NCBI GenBank assembly: GCA_017940445.1
Contig: JAGAYQ010000273.1
Location: 1-9,472 of the forward strand
DNA length: 9,472 nt
Reading direction: 5' to 3'
DNA from: Pyramidobacter sp.
GTDB lineage: Bacteria > Synergistota > Synergistia > Synergistales > Dethiosulfovibrionaceae
Part shown: positions 1 to 8,344 of the stretch, one piece after another
Position numbering within the stretch: the first letter of the stretch is position 1
How the letters are laid out: each line of letters begins with the position of its first letter
Notes under the pieces: generated by a model
Database searches by the model: none
Told to the model about the DNA's origin: nothing
Seen by the model: only the letters and a program-made list of their open reading frames with translations
Made by a program: the position numbers and the translations under genes

Positions 1-27
1 CCACAACCTATGGGCTGCATGCTATAA

Positions 28-375
28 CAAAGGACTTTTGCCGCTGATCTTGTAAAGGTATTCATCAGCGATCCTGAAACGGTTATGTACGGCACGCAGT
101 TTTTGCAGGCGCGGTGCTTCGCCACGCCGTTCATGTTCCTCAGCTTCCACATGGTGTACACGATGCAGGCGATCGGCAAGGGGCGCGTCTCGTTCGCGCT
201 GGCGGCGATCCGGCAGCTGGCGCTGAACATCCCGCTGCTGTTCGTGATGAACGCGCTGTTCGGCATGAAGGGCATTGTCTGGACGCAGGTGACGGCAGAC
301 ATTCTCAGCGTGATCGTGAGCTATGTGATCTATCACGCGGTGTGCGGAAAGCTGTTTGCGGTTCAAAACGGCTAG
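28..375 (+). pseudogene. C-terminal fragment of MATE-family multidrug efflux transporter
   Basis: This open stretch encodes the last part of a MATE (NorM/DinF-like) transporter, an inner-membrane antiporter that exports drugs or metabolites. The readable protein begins near AADLVKVFISDPETV and continues through about three hydrophobic helices: the FATPFMFLSF region, the block around LALNIPLLFVMNALFG, and the segment after GIVWTQVTADIL. The short polar loop and the glycine-rich link before the last helix are usual for MATE tails. It ends at a TAG at 373-375. An in-frame TAA lies at 25-27, only 24 bases into the window, so no full-length gene can be read. Homology seems to begin around base 38, and the bases before that look unrelated in all three frames. 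Either the gene is truncated by rearrangement, or the window begins at an assembly junction. An ATG at 85 could only start a 96-residue remnant, and no convincing ribosome site precedes it. Family assignment is from recognised sequence pattern only. Confidence 0.6.
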
Positions 376-386
376 GGCGCGCATGC

Positions 387-435
387 AAAAAACACCGGAA
401 AACTTCCCCAAGCGGGACGTTCTCCGGTGTTTTTT
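387..435 (+). terminator. Intrinsic terminator after the MATE fragment
   Basis: The arms 387-399 (AAAAAACACCGGA) and 423-435 (TCCGGTGTTTTTT) are perfect 13-base complements. The stem continues inward with two single mismatches, through AAC/GTT and TCCC/GGGA, to a 5-base loop at 409-413. The descending arm ends in six T residues, as expected of a rho-independent terminator. It starts 11 bases after the MATE stop codon. Because the ascending arm begins with six A residues, it could also work in the other direction, but no minus-strand gene lies to its right that would need it. Confidence 0.88.
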
Positions 436-455
436 CTGTCGCAAGCTTTCGGCAG

Positions 456-526
456 CCAAAGAATACTGCTTCATGCCAGTCACGCGGCTGATTAAACGTG
501 CTGATACAGCTGTCCATATTCTTTGG
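456..526. repeat. 10-bp inverted repeat upstream of the tctCBA promoter
   Basis: CCAAAGAATA at 456-465 and TATTCTTTGG at 517-526 are perfect inverted copies separated by 51 bases. The right arm ends 12 bases before the -35 box of the tctC promoter. The two arm centres are 61 bases apart, close to six helical turns. The spacer also contains the palindrome ACAGCTGT (506-513) and two GCTGAT copies. Possible readings are a paired operator or activator site, or a weak long-loop hairpin. It could also be chance in a moderately AT-rich gap. Confidence 0.45.
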
Positions 527-538
527 AATCTTTTATTC

Positions 539-567
539 TTGACACGGTTAAGGAAAAATGATACATT
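539..567 (+). promoter_or_regulatory. Sigma-70 type extended -10 promoter of the tctCBA-pdxA operon
   Basis: A perfect TTGACA (539-544) is followed by a 17-base spacer and TACATT (562-567), which matches TATAAT at four of six bases. TGA immediately before it (559-561) supplies the extended -10 TG element. Transcription would start near 574, giving a leader of about 120 bases before the tctC start at 695. That leader holds a small AT-rich inverted repeat, CTCTTT (585-590) and AAAGAG (597-602), just downstream of the expected start site, where a repressor could bind. Apart from this promoter, the inverted repeat and the terminator, I see nothing coding in the 376-694 gap. Confidence 0.7.
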
Positions 568-676
568 CATGAGGAAATTTGGTGCTCTTTTGCTTTAAAG
601 AGAGTAACTTATTTCCCATTTGCGCGGCAGATGGCAGTGGCATCGAGTGTTTTGTGAGGCTTTTCATATCTTGGTC

Positions 677-686
677 AGGAAGGTGG
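677..686 (+). promoter_or_regulatory. Ribosome-binding site that sets the tctC start
   Basis: AGGAAGGTGG is purine-rich and contains an AAGGTGG near-match to the Shine-Dalgarno consensus. It ends 8 bases before the ATG at 695. This favours 695 over the in-frame ATG at 620, which lacks such a site and would put a charged, non-signal-like segment in front of the signal peptide. The ATG at 698 is an alternative that would shorten the protein by one residue. Confidence 0.65.
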
Positions 687-694
687 TTTTTCTG

Positions 695-1666
695 ATGATG
701 AAGAAGTTCATGGGCATTCTGGGAGCGGCTGTGGTGGTTTCGCTGTGTGCGGCTGGTTTTGCGGCTGAGGCTGCGGACGGCTGGAAGCCGGACGGTGAGG
801 TCAAGTTTGTCGTGTGCTCGTCCGCCGGCGGCGGCAGCGATATCTACACGCGCAAGATGATCGACATTATCAACGGCGAGGGCATCGCCGACACGAAGTT
901 CGTCGTGGATTACATGACGGACGGCGGCGGTGAATCTGGTCGCCAGTACGTTTCGAAGGCCCGCCGCGGCGACAGGATGCTTGTCGCGATGGAGTACGGC
1001 GGATTTGCGAACATGCTGCTCAACACCACGTTCCGCATTGAGGATTTCCGCTGCGTGGCCGTGGTGGCTGAAGAGTGCCAGATCCTCCTTGCGACTCCCA
1101 AGGTCAAATACGCCTCGCTGAAGGACGCCATCGAAGCGGCGAAGAACGGCACGATCGTCACGATCGCCGGTTCCGGCCAGGCGGATCAGCAGATGTACAG
1201 CATGATGTGCAAGGAGTTCGGCCTGACGAGCAGCCAGATGACCTACATCCGCTGCAGCTCCACGAGCGAGGCTATCACGAACTGCCTCGGCGGTCACAGC
1301 GACTACGTGTTTGCCCGCGCCTCTGCGTGCATCTCCTACGCCGAAGCTGGCGACCTCAAGCCCGTTGTGGCGCTTCAGGAAAAGCGTTTCTCCGGCAAGC
1401 TTGACTGCCCGACGATCAGCGAGCTCGGCTTCAATACGATCAAGGTCCCGCTGTGGCGCGGCGTGTGCGCTCCTAAGCGCTGCTCGGACAAGGCGTATGC
1501 GTTCTACTGCGACGCTTTCAAGAAGATGGCTGAGAGCAAGCGCTGGAGCGAAGAGTACTGCGCCAAGTATCAGGCGACGCCGCTGGCGTTCTTCGGCGCC
1601 GACGCTGAGAAGTACATGAAGGCCTCTCAGGAAGCTTACCTGGCCAACGTCGCCAGCAAAAAGTAA
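695..1666 (+). CDS. tctC: TTT-family periplasmic solute-binding protein (TctC)
   Basis: This 323-residue protein captures a carboxylate in the periplasm and delivers it to the TctB-TctA membrane permease; its length is typical for the family. Residues 1-26 form a Sec signal peptide: MMKK, a hydrophobic core from about 5 to 22, and probable cleavage after the AEA at 24-26. The mature part shows the TctC pattern. WKPDGEVKFVV and AGGGSD (44-49) form the first strand and ligand loop. A GGGESG loop (77-82) is followed by LNTTFRIEDF (109-118), by the AGDLKPVVALQEKRF region (218-232), and by CPTISELGF with LWRGVCAPK (238-261). The ligand cannot be read from sequence, but the co-transcribed PdxA-like dehydrogenase suggests a hydroxylated sugar acid or an aromatic carboxylate. 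An oddity is twelve cysteines in the mature domain (41, 120, 128, 172, 187, 197, 212, 238, 258, 263, 272, 289), many for an exported binding protein. It is the first gene of the operon, 15 bases before tctB. Confidence 0.92.
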   Translation: MMKKFMGILGAAVVVSLCAAGFAAEAADGWKPDGEVKFVVCSSAGGGSDIYTRKMIDIINGEGIADTKFVVDYMTDGGGESGRQYVSKARRGDRMLVAMEYGGFANMLLNTTFRIEDFRCVAVVAEECQILLATPKVKYASLKDAIEAAKNGTIVTIAGSGQADQQMYSMMCKEFGLTSSQMTYIRCSSTSEAITNCLGGHSDYVFARASACISYAEAGDLKPVVALQEKRFSGKLDCPTISELGFNTIKVPLWRGVCAPKRCSDKAYAFYCDAFKKMAESKRWSEEYCAKYQATPLAFFGADAEKYMKASQEAYLANVASKK

Positions 1667-1681
1667 GCCGGGAGCCTTGCG

Positions 1682-2131
1682 GTGAAAAATTTGTCCAAAT
1701 ATGCAGTCCCGTTTGCCGTCACGCTGACGGGACTGTTTTTTACGGTTTACACAGTCGCTCATTATCAGCTGTATGACGCGACGATGGGACCGATGCAGGG
1801 CGCGCTGCCGACGGGCATTGCCGCCCTGCTTACGCTCTTTGGGCTTGTCGCGTGTCTCAAGACCAGCAGCAGTGAAGCCGTGCCGCTTGATCTGCGCAAC
1901 TGGAGCGTGGTCGCGGCGGTTGGTGCCGTGATCGCGGCGACGCATGTGATCGGCTTTTTGCCGTCAATTTTCGTGTTCCTGTTCGCGTGGCTGAAGTTCA
2001 AGGAACGTCTGCCCTGGAAGACGACGATCATCGTGACAGTTGTGATGGCGGCTTTTGTTTTGGGCGTGTTCGTGTGGTGGATGCAGATTCCGTTTACGCC
2101 GGGCATCCTCTTTGAGGATCTGTGGGGGTAG
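1682..2131 (+). CDS. tctB: TTT-family small membrane subunit (TctB)
   Basis: This 149-residue integral membrane protein is the small, poorly conserved subunit of the tripartite tricarboxylate transporter and pairs with TctA in the inner membrane. Hydrophobic segments lie at about 7-26, 41-59, 74-107 (long, probably a broken or paired segment around the GFLP turn at 91-94) and 113-134. This fits the usual four-helix TctB layout and its usual 140-170-residue length. Translation starts at GTG (1682) in GTGAAAAATTTG. GGGAG (1670-1674) lies 7 bases upstream, and no better ATG is available. The gene begins 15 bases after tctC and ends 4 bases before tctA, so translation is probably coupled. The family call rests mainly on topology and on its place between tctC and tctA, since TctB sequences diverge strongly. 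Confidence 0.88.
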   Translation: MKNLSKYAVPFAVTLTGLFFTVYTVAHYQLYDATMGPMQGALPTGIAALLTLFGLVACLKTSSSEAVPLDLRNWSVVAAVGAVIAATHVIGFLPSIFVFLFAWLKFKERLPWKTTIIVTVVMAAFVLGVFVWWMQIPFTPGILFEDLWG

Positions 2132-2135
2132 AGCG

Positions 2136-3653
2136 ATGCTTGAAAATTTTGCAATGCTCTGGGGCGGCATCGAGTCCCTTCTCACGGTTGAAAACCTGCT
2201 CATCGTTCTGATCGGGACGCTGGTGGGCATCATGATCGGCGCCATCCCCGGCATCGGTTCGCTGTCGGGCTGCGCCATCCTGCTGCCCATGACCTACAAC
2301 TTCGAGCCGACATCGGCGATCGTGCTTCTGGCGACGATCTACTATTCGACCATGTTCGGCGGCAGCATCAGCGCCATCCTGCTCAACATCCCCGGCGACA
2401 GTCCGGCGGTCATGACGGCGCTCGACGGCTATGCCCTGGCCCGCAAGGGCAAGGCAGGCAAAGCGCTGGCAGCGGCGACGATCTCGTCGTTCATCGGCGG
2501 CCTTATCGGCATGCTGATCCTTGTCAGCACGGTCATGTGGCTGGCGCGCTTCGGCCTGAACTTTGGCAACGCGGAAATGACGACGCTTCTGCTGCTGGCG
2601 CTGGTGTCCATCAGCTGGCTCATCGGCGACAGTCCTGTGAAGGGCATCGTCTCGACGCTGATCGGCGCGCTGCTGGGCTGTCTCGGCATGGACGCGATCC
2701 TCGGCACGGCGAGACTGAACTTCGGCAACACGGCGCTGATGGGCGGCATCAAGTTCGCGCCGCTGGTCATCGGTGCGGTGGGTTTCTCTCAAGTCATCAA
2801 GATGGTGACTGAAAAGGACGTTTCCTGCGACACGAAGCTGTCCATGCGCGAATCGATGCTGAACGCTCATGAGTTTATGCGCATCCTGCCGGTTTCGCTC
2901 CGCTCGGGCTTTATCGGCACGTTTGTCGGCGTGCTCCCCGGCGCCGGCGCTACGACGTCCAGCTTCCTCAATTACGCGATCCAGAAAAAAACGTTCAGGA
3001 GCGAAGTCCCTCTTGGTGAAGGCGCTATTGAGGGCATCGCCTCCAGCGAATCGGCGAACAACGCTGCCGCCGCGGGCGCGTTTGCTCCGCTGCTGGCGCT
3101 CGGCATCCCCGGTTCCGGCACAGGGTCCATCCTGCTGGGCGGACTGCTGATGTGGGGGCTCCAGCCCGGACCGCTCCTGTTCTCGACCGATCCCGGCTTT
3201 GCCTGGGGCTGCATCGCTTCGCTGTTTTTGGCGAACGGCATCGCCGTCGTCTGCGCATTCTCGATGATGCCTCTGATGACGCGCGTCATCACGATCTCCA
3301 ACAAGATCCTGATCCCGACCATCACGGTGGTGTGTGCGGTCGGTTCGTTCAGCGCCACAGAGTCGATGTACGGCCTGTACATCATGTTTTTCTCCGGCAT
3401 CGCGTGCTATCTGCTTGACCGTGACGGGTATCCCATGGCACCGCTGCTGCTGTCGTTTGTTCTGACACCGCTGTTTGAGAAGTACATGCGCCGCGCGTTT
3501 TCCGCCTCGGCCGGCCATGTGGAGATCTTCTGGCAGTCCGCCATCTGCAAGACATGTCTGGCGCTGTTTGTGTTCTTCCTTGTCGCGCCGATGGTCAAGA
3601 CTGCTGTCATGAAGCGCCGCGCCGCGCGGAAGCAGAGCGGCGGAAACGCCTGA
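2136..3653 (+). CDS. tctA: TTT-family large membrane permease (TctA)
   Basis: This 505-residue protein is the main channel-forming subunit of the TTT importer, a secondary transporter driven by an ion gradient. Two related halves are visible. The first has GTLVGIMIGAIPGIG (27-41), the YYSTMFGGS segment (69-77) and NIPGDSP (84-90). The second repeats the theme with GTFVGVLPGAGATTS (261-275), SSESANNAAAAGAF (303-316) and LGIPGSGTGS (322-331). These glycine-proline motifs are the TctA family signature. About ten or more membrane segments are seen, and the tail is short and basic (KRRAARKQSGG). The ATG at 2136 is chosen because GGGGG (2124-2128) precedes it by 7 bases and homology begins directly after it. 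The same frame is open back to 2055, but only because it overlaps tctB. The tctB stop is 4 bases before this start, and the next gene begins 35 bases after this stop. Confidence 0.95.
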   Translation: MLENFAMLWGGIESLLTVENLLIVLIGTLVGIMIGAIPGIGSLSGCAILLPMTYNFEPTSAIVLLATIYYSTMFGGSISAILLNIPGDSPAVMTALDGYALARKGKAGKALAAATISSFIGGLIGMLILVSTVMWLARFGLNFGNAEMTTLLLLALVSISWLIGDSPVKGIVSTLIGALLGCLGMDAILGTARLNFGNTALMGGIKFAPLVIGAVGFSQVIKMVTEKDVSCDTKLSMRESMLNAHEFMRILPVSLRSGFIGTFVGVLPGAGATTSSFLNYAIQKKTFRSEVPLGEGAIEGIASSESANNAAAAGAFAPLLALGIPGSGTGSILLGGLLMWGLQPGPLLFSTDPGFAWGCIASLFLANGIAVVCAFSMMPLMTRVITISNKILIPTITVVCAVGSFSATESMYGLYIMFFSGIACYLLDRDGYPMAPLLLSFVLTPLFEKYMRRAFSASAGHVEIFWQSAICKTCLALFVFFLVAPMVKTAVMKRRAARKQSGGNA

Positions 3654-3688
3654 TTTGCATAGAACGCAGGAAGGAGACTGCAACAACC

Positions 3689-4684
3689 ATGGCTGAAAAA
3701 AAGAGACTGGGAATTCTGCTTGGCGATTCAGCGGGCGTCGGTCCCGAGATCGTCGCTGACGTCGCGGCCGAAGGACTAATCAGCGAACTGTGCGAGCCCG
3801 TGATCATCGGCGACGTGCGCCAGTTCAAGCAGGGCCTGAAGGTCATGAAAAAGGAGTGCCCGCACTACGTCGTCGATGAGTCGCTCCGGCTTGATCCGTC
3901 CAAAGGCATCGCCGTGCTCGATACCGGCGATCAGGACCCGGCGAAGGTCACGATGGGCAAGGTGCAGCCCTACTGCGGCGCTGCTGACGTGAACGCCATC
4001 CGCCTGGCGTGCCGCCTCTGCACCGAGGGCAAGCTCGAAGGCTACATGTACGGCCCCCTTTCCAAGGGAGCCATGATCGAAGGCGGCATGGAGCAGGAGA
4101 GCGAGGCTGAGCTGATGGGCCACGAATTCGGCCTGAAAGGCGCCTACGGCGAGATCAACATGCTCGGCGACCTGATGACCGTGCGCGTCACGAGCCACAT
4201 CCCCGTCAGCGAGATCAGCGCTCATCTCAATCAGGACAACATCCTCCAGACGATCGAGCTGGCGTACAACACCTCGAAGCGCTTCGGCGTGAAAGATCCG
4301 GTCGTTGCTGTAGCGGGACTCAATCCGCACAACGGCGAAGGCGGCAAATGCGGACGCGAGGAGATCGACGTCATCGCTCCGGCGATCGCCAAAGCCGCCG
4401 CCCGGGGCTGGAACGTTCAGGGCCCGTTCCCTGCGGACATCGTCTTCATGAGAGCGTTCAAGGGCGAGTTCGATGTCGTTGTGACGATGTATCATGACCA
4501 GGGCCAGATCGCGCTGAAGGTGACCGGATTCGACTCCGGCGTGACCATCCAGGGCGGCCAGCCGTACCCGATCACGACGCCGGCTCACGGCACGGCGTTT
4601 GGGCGTGCGGGCCAGGGACGCGCCTCCAACCACGCGTTCAAGAACGCGCTGAAAGTCCTCGTGCGGATGGCGGAGAACCGGTAA
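3689..4684 (+). CDS. PdxA-family phosphate-substrate dehydrogenase, likely PdxA2-like and catabolic
   Basis: This 331-residue protein belongs to the PdxA family of metal- and NAD-dependent oxidative decarboxylases (4-hydroxythreonine-4-phosphate dehydrogenase and relatives). The N-terminal GDSAGVGPE (12-20) matches the family's GEPAGIGP motif, and GPLSKGAM (122-129) the lysine-containing active-site stretch. The three metal ligands are kept: H170 (TSHIP), H214 (GLNPHNGEGG) and H269 (MYHDQG). H145 and K277 also match active-site residues. By my recalled alignment to E. coli PdxA, the substrate-binding T137, N283 and R292 become E146, T286 and I295, and the C-terminal signature is PAHGTAF rather than VDHGTA. 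This points away from vitamin B6 synthesis and toward PdxA2-like (D-threonate/D-erythronate phosphate) or TphB-like (aromatic dihydrodiol) enzymes. As the last gene of the TTT operon it probably acts on the imported compound. The start at 3689 follows AAGGAG (3671-3676) by 12 bases. No sugar-acid kinase is in the window. The family is certain; the substrate is not. Confidence 0.9.
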   Translation: MAEKKRLGILLGDSAGVGPEIVADVAAEGLISELCEPVIIGDVRQFKQGLKVMKKECPHYVVDESLRLDPSKGIAVLDTGDQDPAKVTMGKVQPYCGAADVNAIRLACRLCTEGKLEGYMYGPLSKGAMIEGGMEQESEAELMGHEFGLKGAYGEINMLGDLMTVRVTSHIPVSEISAHLNQDNILQTIELAYNTSKRFGVKDPVVAVAGLNPHNGEGGKCGREEIDVIAPAIAKAAARGWNVQGPFPADIVFMRAFKGEFDVVVTMYHDQGQIALKVTGFDSGVTIQGGQPYPITTPAHGTAFGRAGQGRASNHAFKNALKVLVRMAENR

Positions 4685-4701
4685 CGTTTGTAACAACAAA
4701 A

Positions 4702-4747
4702 AAGCGGGCAGGAAACAGGGCCGAAAGGGACTGTTTCCTGCCCGCTT
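4702..4747 (+). terminator. Intrinsic terminator of the tctCBA-pdxA operon
   Basis: A perfect 17-bp stem pairs 4702-4718 (AAGCGGGCAGGAAACAG) with 4731-4747. Inside, CC-GAAA-GG (4721-4728) can form a GNRA-type tetraloop cap. The descending arm is followed by CTTTT. It starts 17 bases after the pdxA-like stop codon and insulates the phosphatase gene downstream. Confidence 0.92.
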
Positions 4748-4784
4748 CTTTTATGCAGTATCAGGCAGGCGGAATAAAACGAAA

Positions 4785-4793
4785 TGATATAAT
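4785..4793 (+). promoter_or_regulatory. Extended -10 promoter of the phosphatase gene
   Basis: TGATATAAT combines a perfect TATAAT (4788-4793) with the TGn extension. No recognisable -35 hexamer lies 16-18 bases upstream (the 4765-4770 sequence is GCAGGC), so recognition would depend on the extended -10. Transcription would begin near 4800, about 50 bases before the ATG at 4851. Confidence 0.65.
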
Positions 4794-4850
4794 CGACAAA
4801 GGACGCGATACTAGTACAGGAAGAGCAACGCTGTAAAGGAGCGCAGGAAA

Positions 4851-5315
4851 ATGAAAAGATTGCTTTTTATCTGCCATGGCAACATCTGCCGCTCGGCGGC
4901 GGCGAAGGTCGTCTTTGAGGAGATGGCGCGCCGCGCCGGCGCATCTGAATGGTTCGATGCGGATTCCGCGGCGACGAGCACCGAGGAGCTTGGCAATGAC
5001 ATCTATCCGCCGATGAAACGCGCCCTTATCGACCGCGGCTATGCGTGCGGTCCTCACCGGGCACGTCAGGCGACGCGGACCGACTGCGAGCGGGCTGATC
5101 ACATCCTCTGCGCTGATTTCGCCAACGTTCGCAATATGAGGCGCATCGCCGGAGAGAAAAACAGCGGCAAGGTCTCGCTGCTTTTGAGCTGGGCGGGACG
5201 GAACGATGAGGTCGCCGATCCGTGGTACACACGGGATTTCGAAGCGGCGCTCGACGACATCGAAGAGGGCTGTTCAGCGCTTTTGAAGACGCTGATGAAC
5301 GGAGATCAGCAATAA
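4851..5315 (+). CDS. Low-molecular-weight protein-tyrosine phosphatase
   Basis: This 154-residue cytoplasmic enzyme hydrolyses phosphotyrosine through a cysteinyl-phosphate intermediate; its length is normal for the family. The P-loop CHGNICRS at 8-15 holds the nucleophile C8 and arginine R14 of the CX5R signature, directly after the first beta strand (RLLFI). The general acid is D123 in the DPW motif (123-125). The residue before the second P-loop cysteine is I12, as in tyrosine phosphatases, whereas the arginine phosphatase YwlE has threonine there, so tyrosine specificity is favoured. Two details depart from the common form: the residue after the nucleophile is His, and the usual Pro after CRS is Ala (A16). 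AAAGGAG (4835-4841) lies 9 bases before the ATG. The gene appears to be transcribed alone, with a terminator before it and a convergent gene after it. No tyrosine kinase or exopolysaccharide gene is nearby, so its target is unknown. Confidence 0.92.
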   Translation: MKRLLFICHGNICRSAAAKVVFEEMARRAGASEWFDADSAATSTEELGNDIYPPMKRALIDRGYACGPHRARQATRTDCERADHILCADFANVRNMRRIAGEKNSGKVSLLLSWAGRNDEVADPWYTRDFEAALDDIEEGCSALLKTLMNGDQQ

Positions 5316-5318
5316 CAG

Positions 5319-5354
5319 CAGGGACGCTGCGGGCAAATGCTCACAGCGTCCCTG
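5319..5354. terminator. Shared hairpin between convergent phosphatase and ppdK genes
   Basis: CAGGGACGCTG (5319-5329) and CAGCGTCCCTG (5344-5354) form a perfect 11-bp stem with a 14-base loop. It fills most of the 60-base gap between the two stop codons (5315 and 5376) and is the only terminator candidate for either gene. Neither side has a good T-run (TCGTTA on plus, TTATTG on minus), so it may be a weak bidirectional terminator or a 3'-end-protecting hairpin. Confidence 0.6.
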
Positions 5355-5375
5355 TCGTTATGAAATGTTTAGCTC

Positions 5376-8012
<2,637 letters not shown>

Positions 8013-8018
8013 GCAAAG

Positions 8019-8025
8019 ACCTCCT
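8019..8025 (-). promoter_or_regulatory. Perfect Shine-Dalgarno of ppdK
   Basis: On the minus strand this reads AGGAGGT, the full anti-16S match, with 6 bases to the ATG at 8012. It decides the start over the in-frame ATG at 8057. It may also pair with a CUCCU loop farther up in the leader (8125-8130). Confidence 0.85.
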
Positions 8026-8097
8026 GATATGAAATCAATGATCCGTTTTTGCCGCACGGCGCGGTAAAGCGGGTCATTTTTGTACTGAACGAACGTG

Positions 8098-8150
8098 CGT
8101 CAGCCGGTGCTGCAGGCGGGCTTGAAGGAGCAAGCTGCCGCCGGCTGGCG
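8098..8150 (-). promoter_or_regulatory. Structured 5' leader hairpin of ppdK mRNA
   Basis: In the minus-strand transcript, CGCCAGCCGG (8150-8141) pairs with CCGGCTGACG (8107-8098), giving nine pairs with one A-C mismatch. Farther in, GCC/GGC (8139-8137/8117-8115) and GCTTG/CAAGC (8135-8131/8124-8120) extend the structure to a six-base CTCCTT loop at 8130-8125. The stem begins within a few bases of the predicted transcription start (about 8153). It could stabilise the 5' end or regulate translation, since the loop can pair with AGGAG of the ppdK ribosome site. I do not recognise a known riboswitch class, and no T-run suggests an attenuator. The rest of the leader (8013-8097) has only a small CCGC/GCGG hairpin at 8052-8064. 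Confidence 0.45.
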
Positions 8151-8159
8151 AACTTATGA

Positions 8160-8188
8160 ATTATATTTCTAATCCCGCCCATTGTCAA
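8160..8188 (-). promoter_or_regulatory. Perfect-consensus sigma-70 promoter of ppdK
   Basis: On the minus strand a perfect TTGACA (8188-8183) and a perfect TATAAT (8165-8160) are separated by exactly 17 bases, the ideal spacing. Transcription should start near 8153, leaving a leader of about 140 bases before the ATG at 8012. The DNA upstream (8189-8262) is AT-rich on this side and could act as an UP element. It implies strong, largely constitutive transcription. Confidence 0.88.
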
Positions 8189-8307
8189 ATTTTTTGCATT
8201 GCCCGGACATCACGGCTGGATGAATAAAGCACAAGTATAAAGATCATAAAAATTGTTTTAACTGTTCGTCCTCACCTTGGCTCTCTGTCTGCATCTTGCT
8301 CGCGCGG

Positions 8308-8336
8308 TGGAAAAGCGGAAAACGCTGTGATACAAT
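8308..8336 (+). promoter_or_regulatory. Extended -10 promoter of the efflux adaptor gene
   Basis: TGGAAA (8308-8313, four of six matches to TTGACA), a 17-base spacer and TACAAT (8331-8336, five of six) make a plausible sigma-70 promoter. TGA at 8328-8330 adds the extended -10 element. The predicted start is near 8343, about 55 bases before the ATG at 8399. It diverges from the ppdK promoter, with about 120 bases between the two -35 boxes. Confidence 0.65.
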
Positions 8337-8344
8337 CGGCGCGG

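Noticed and set aside
22..570. A 182-codon minus-strand frame across the MATE fragment and the intergenic gap
   Set aside because: It runs through the terminator hairpin and the tctC promoter, has no ribosome site, and its product has no recognisable domain.
620..694. A 25-residue N-terminal extension of tctC starting at the ATG at 620
   Set aside because: No ribosome site precedes it, and it would bury the signal peptide behind a charged, non-hydrophobic segment. AGGAAGGTGG supports 695.
3554..3688. A 45-residue extension of the pdxA-like gene into tctA
   Set aside because: It overlaps the conserved end of tctA in another frame. The family homology begins right after the ATG at 3689, which has AAGGAG upstream.
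548..4699. Long minus-strand open frames opposite tctC (548-1945), tctA (2094-3686) and the pdxA-like gene (3776-4699)
   Set aside because: All lie in codon register with the real plus-strand genes and are compositional shadows. Their products are rich in Arg, His and Asp without domain pattern.
8234..8262. A second minus-strand promoter upstream of ppdK (TATACT with TTAAAA or GTTAAA)
   Set aside because: The -35 matches only three or four of six bases, and a perfect promoter lies closer to ppdK. The AT-rich tract is better explained as upstream promoter DNA.
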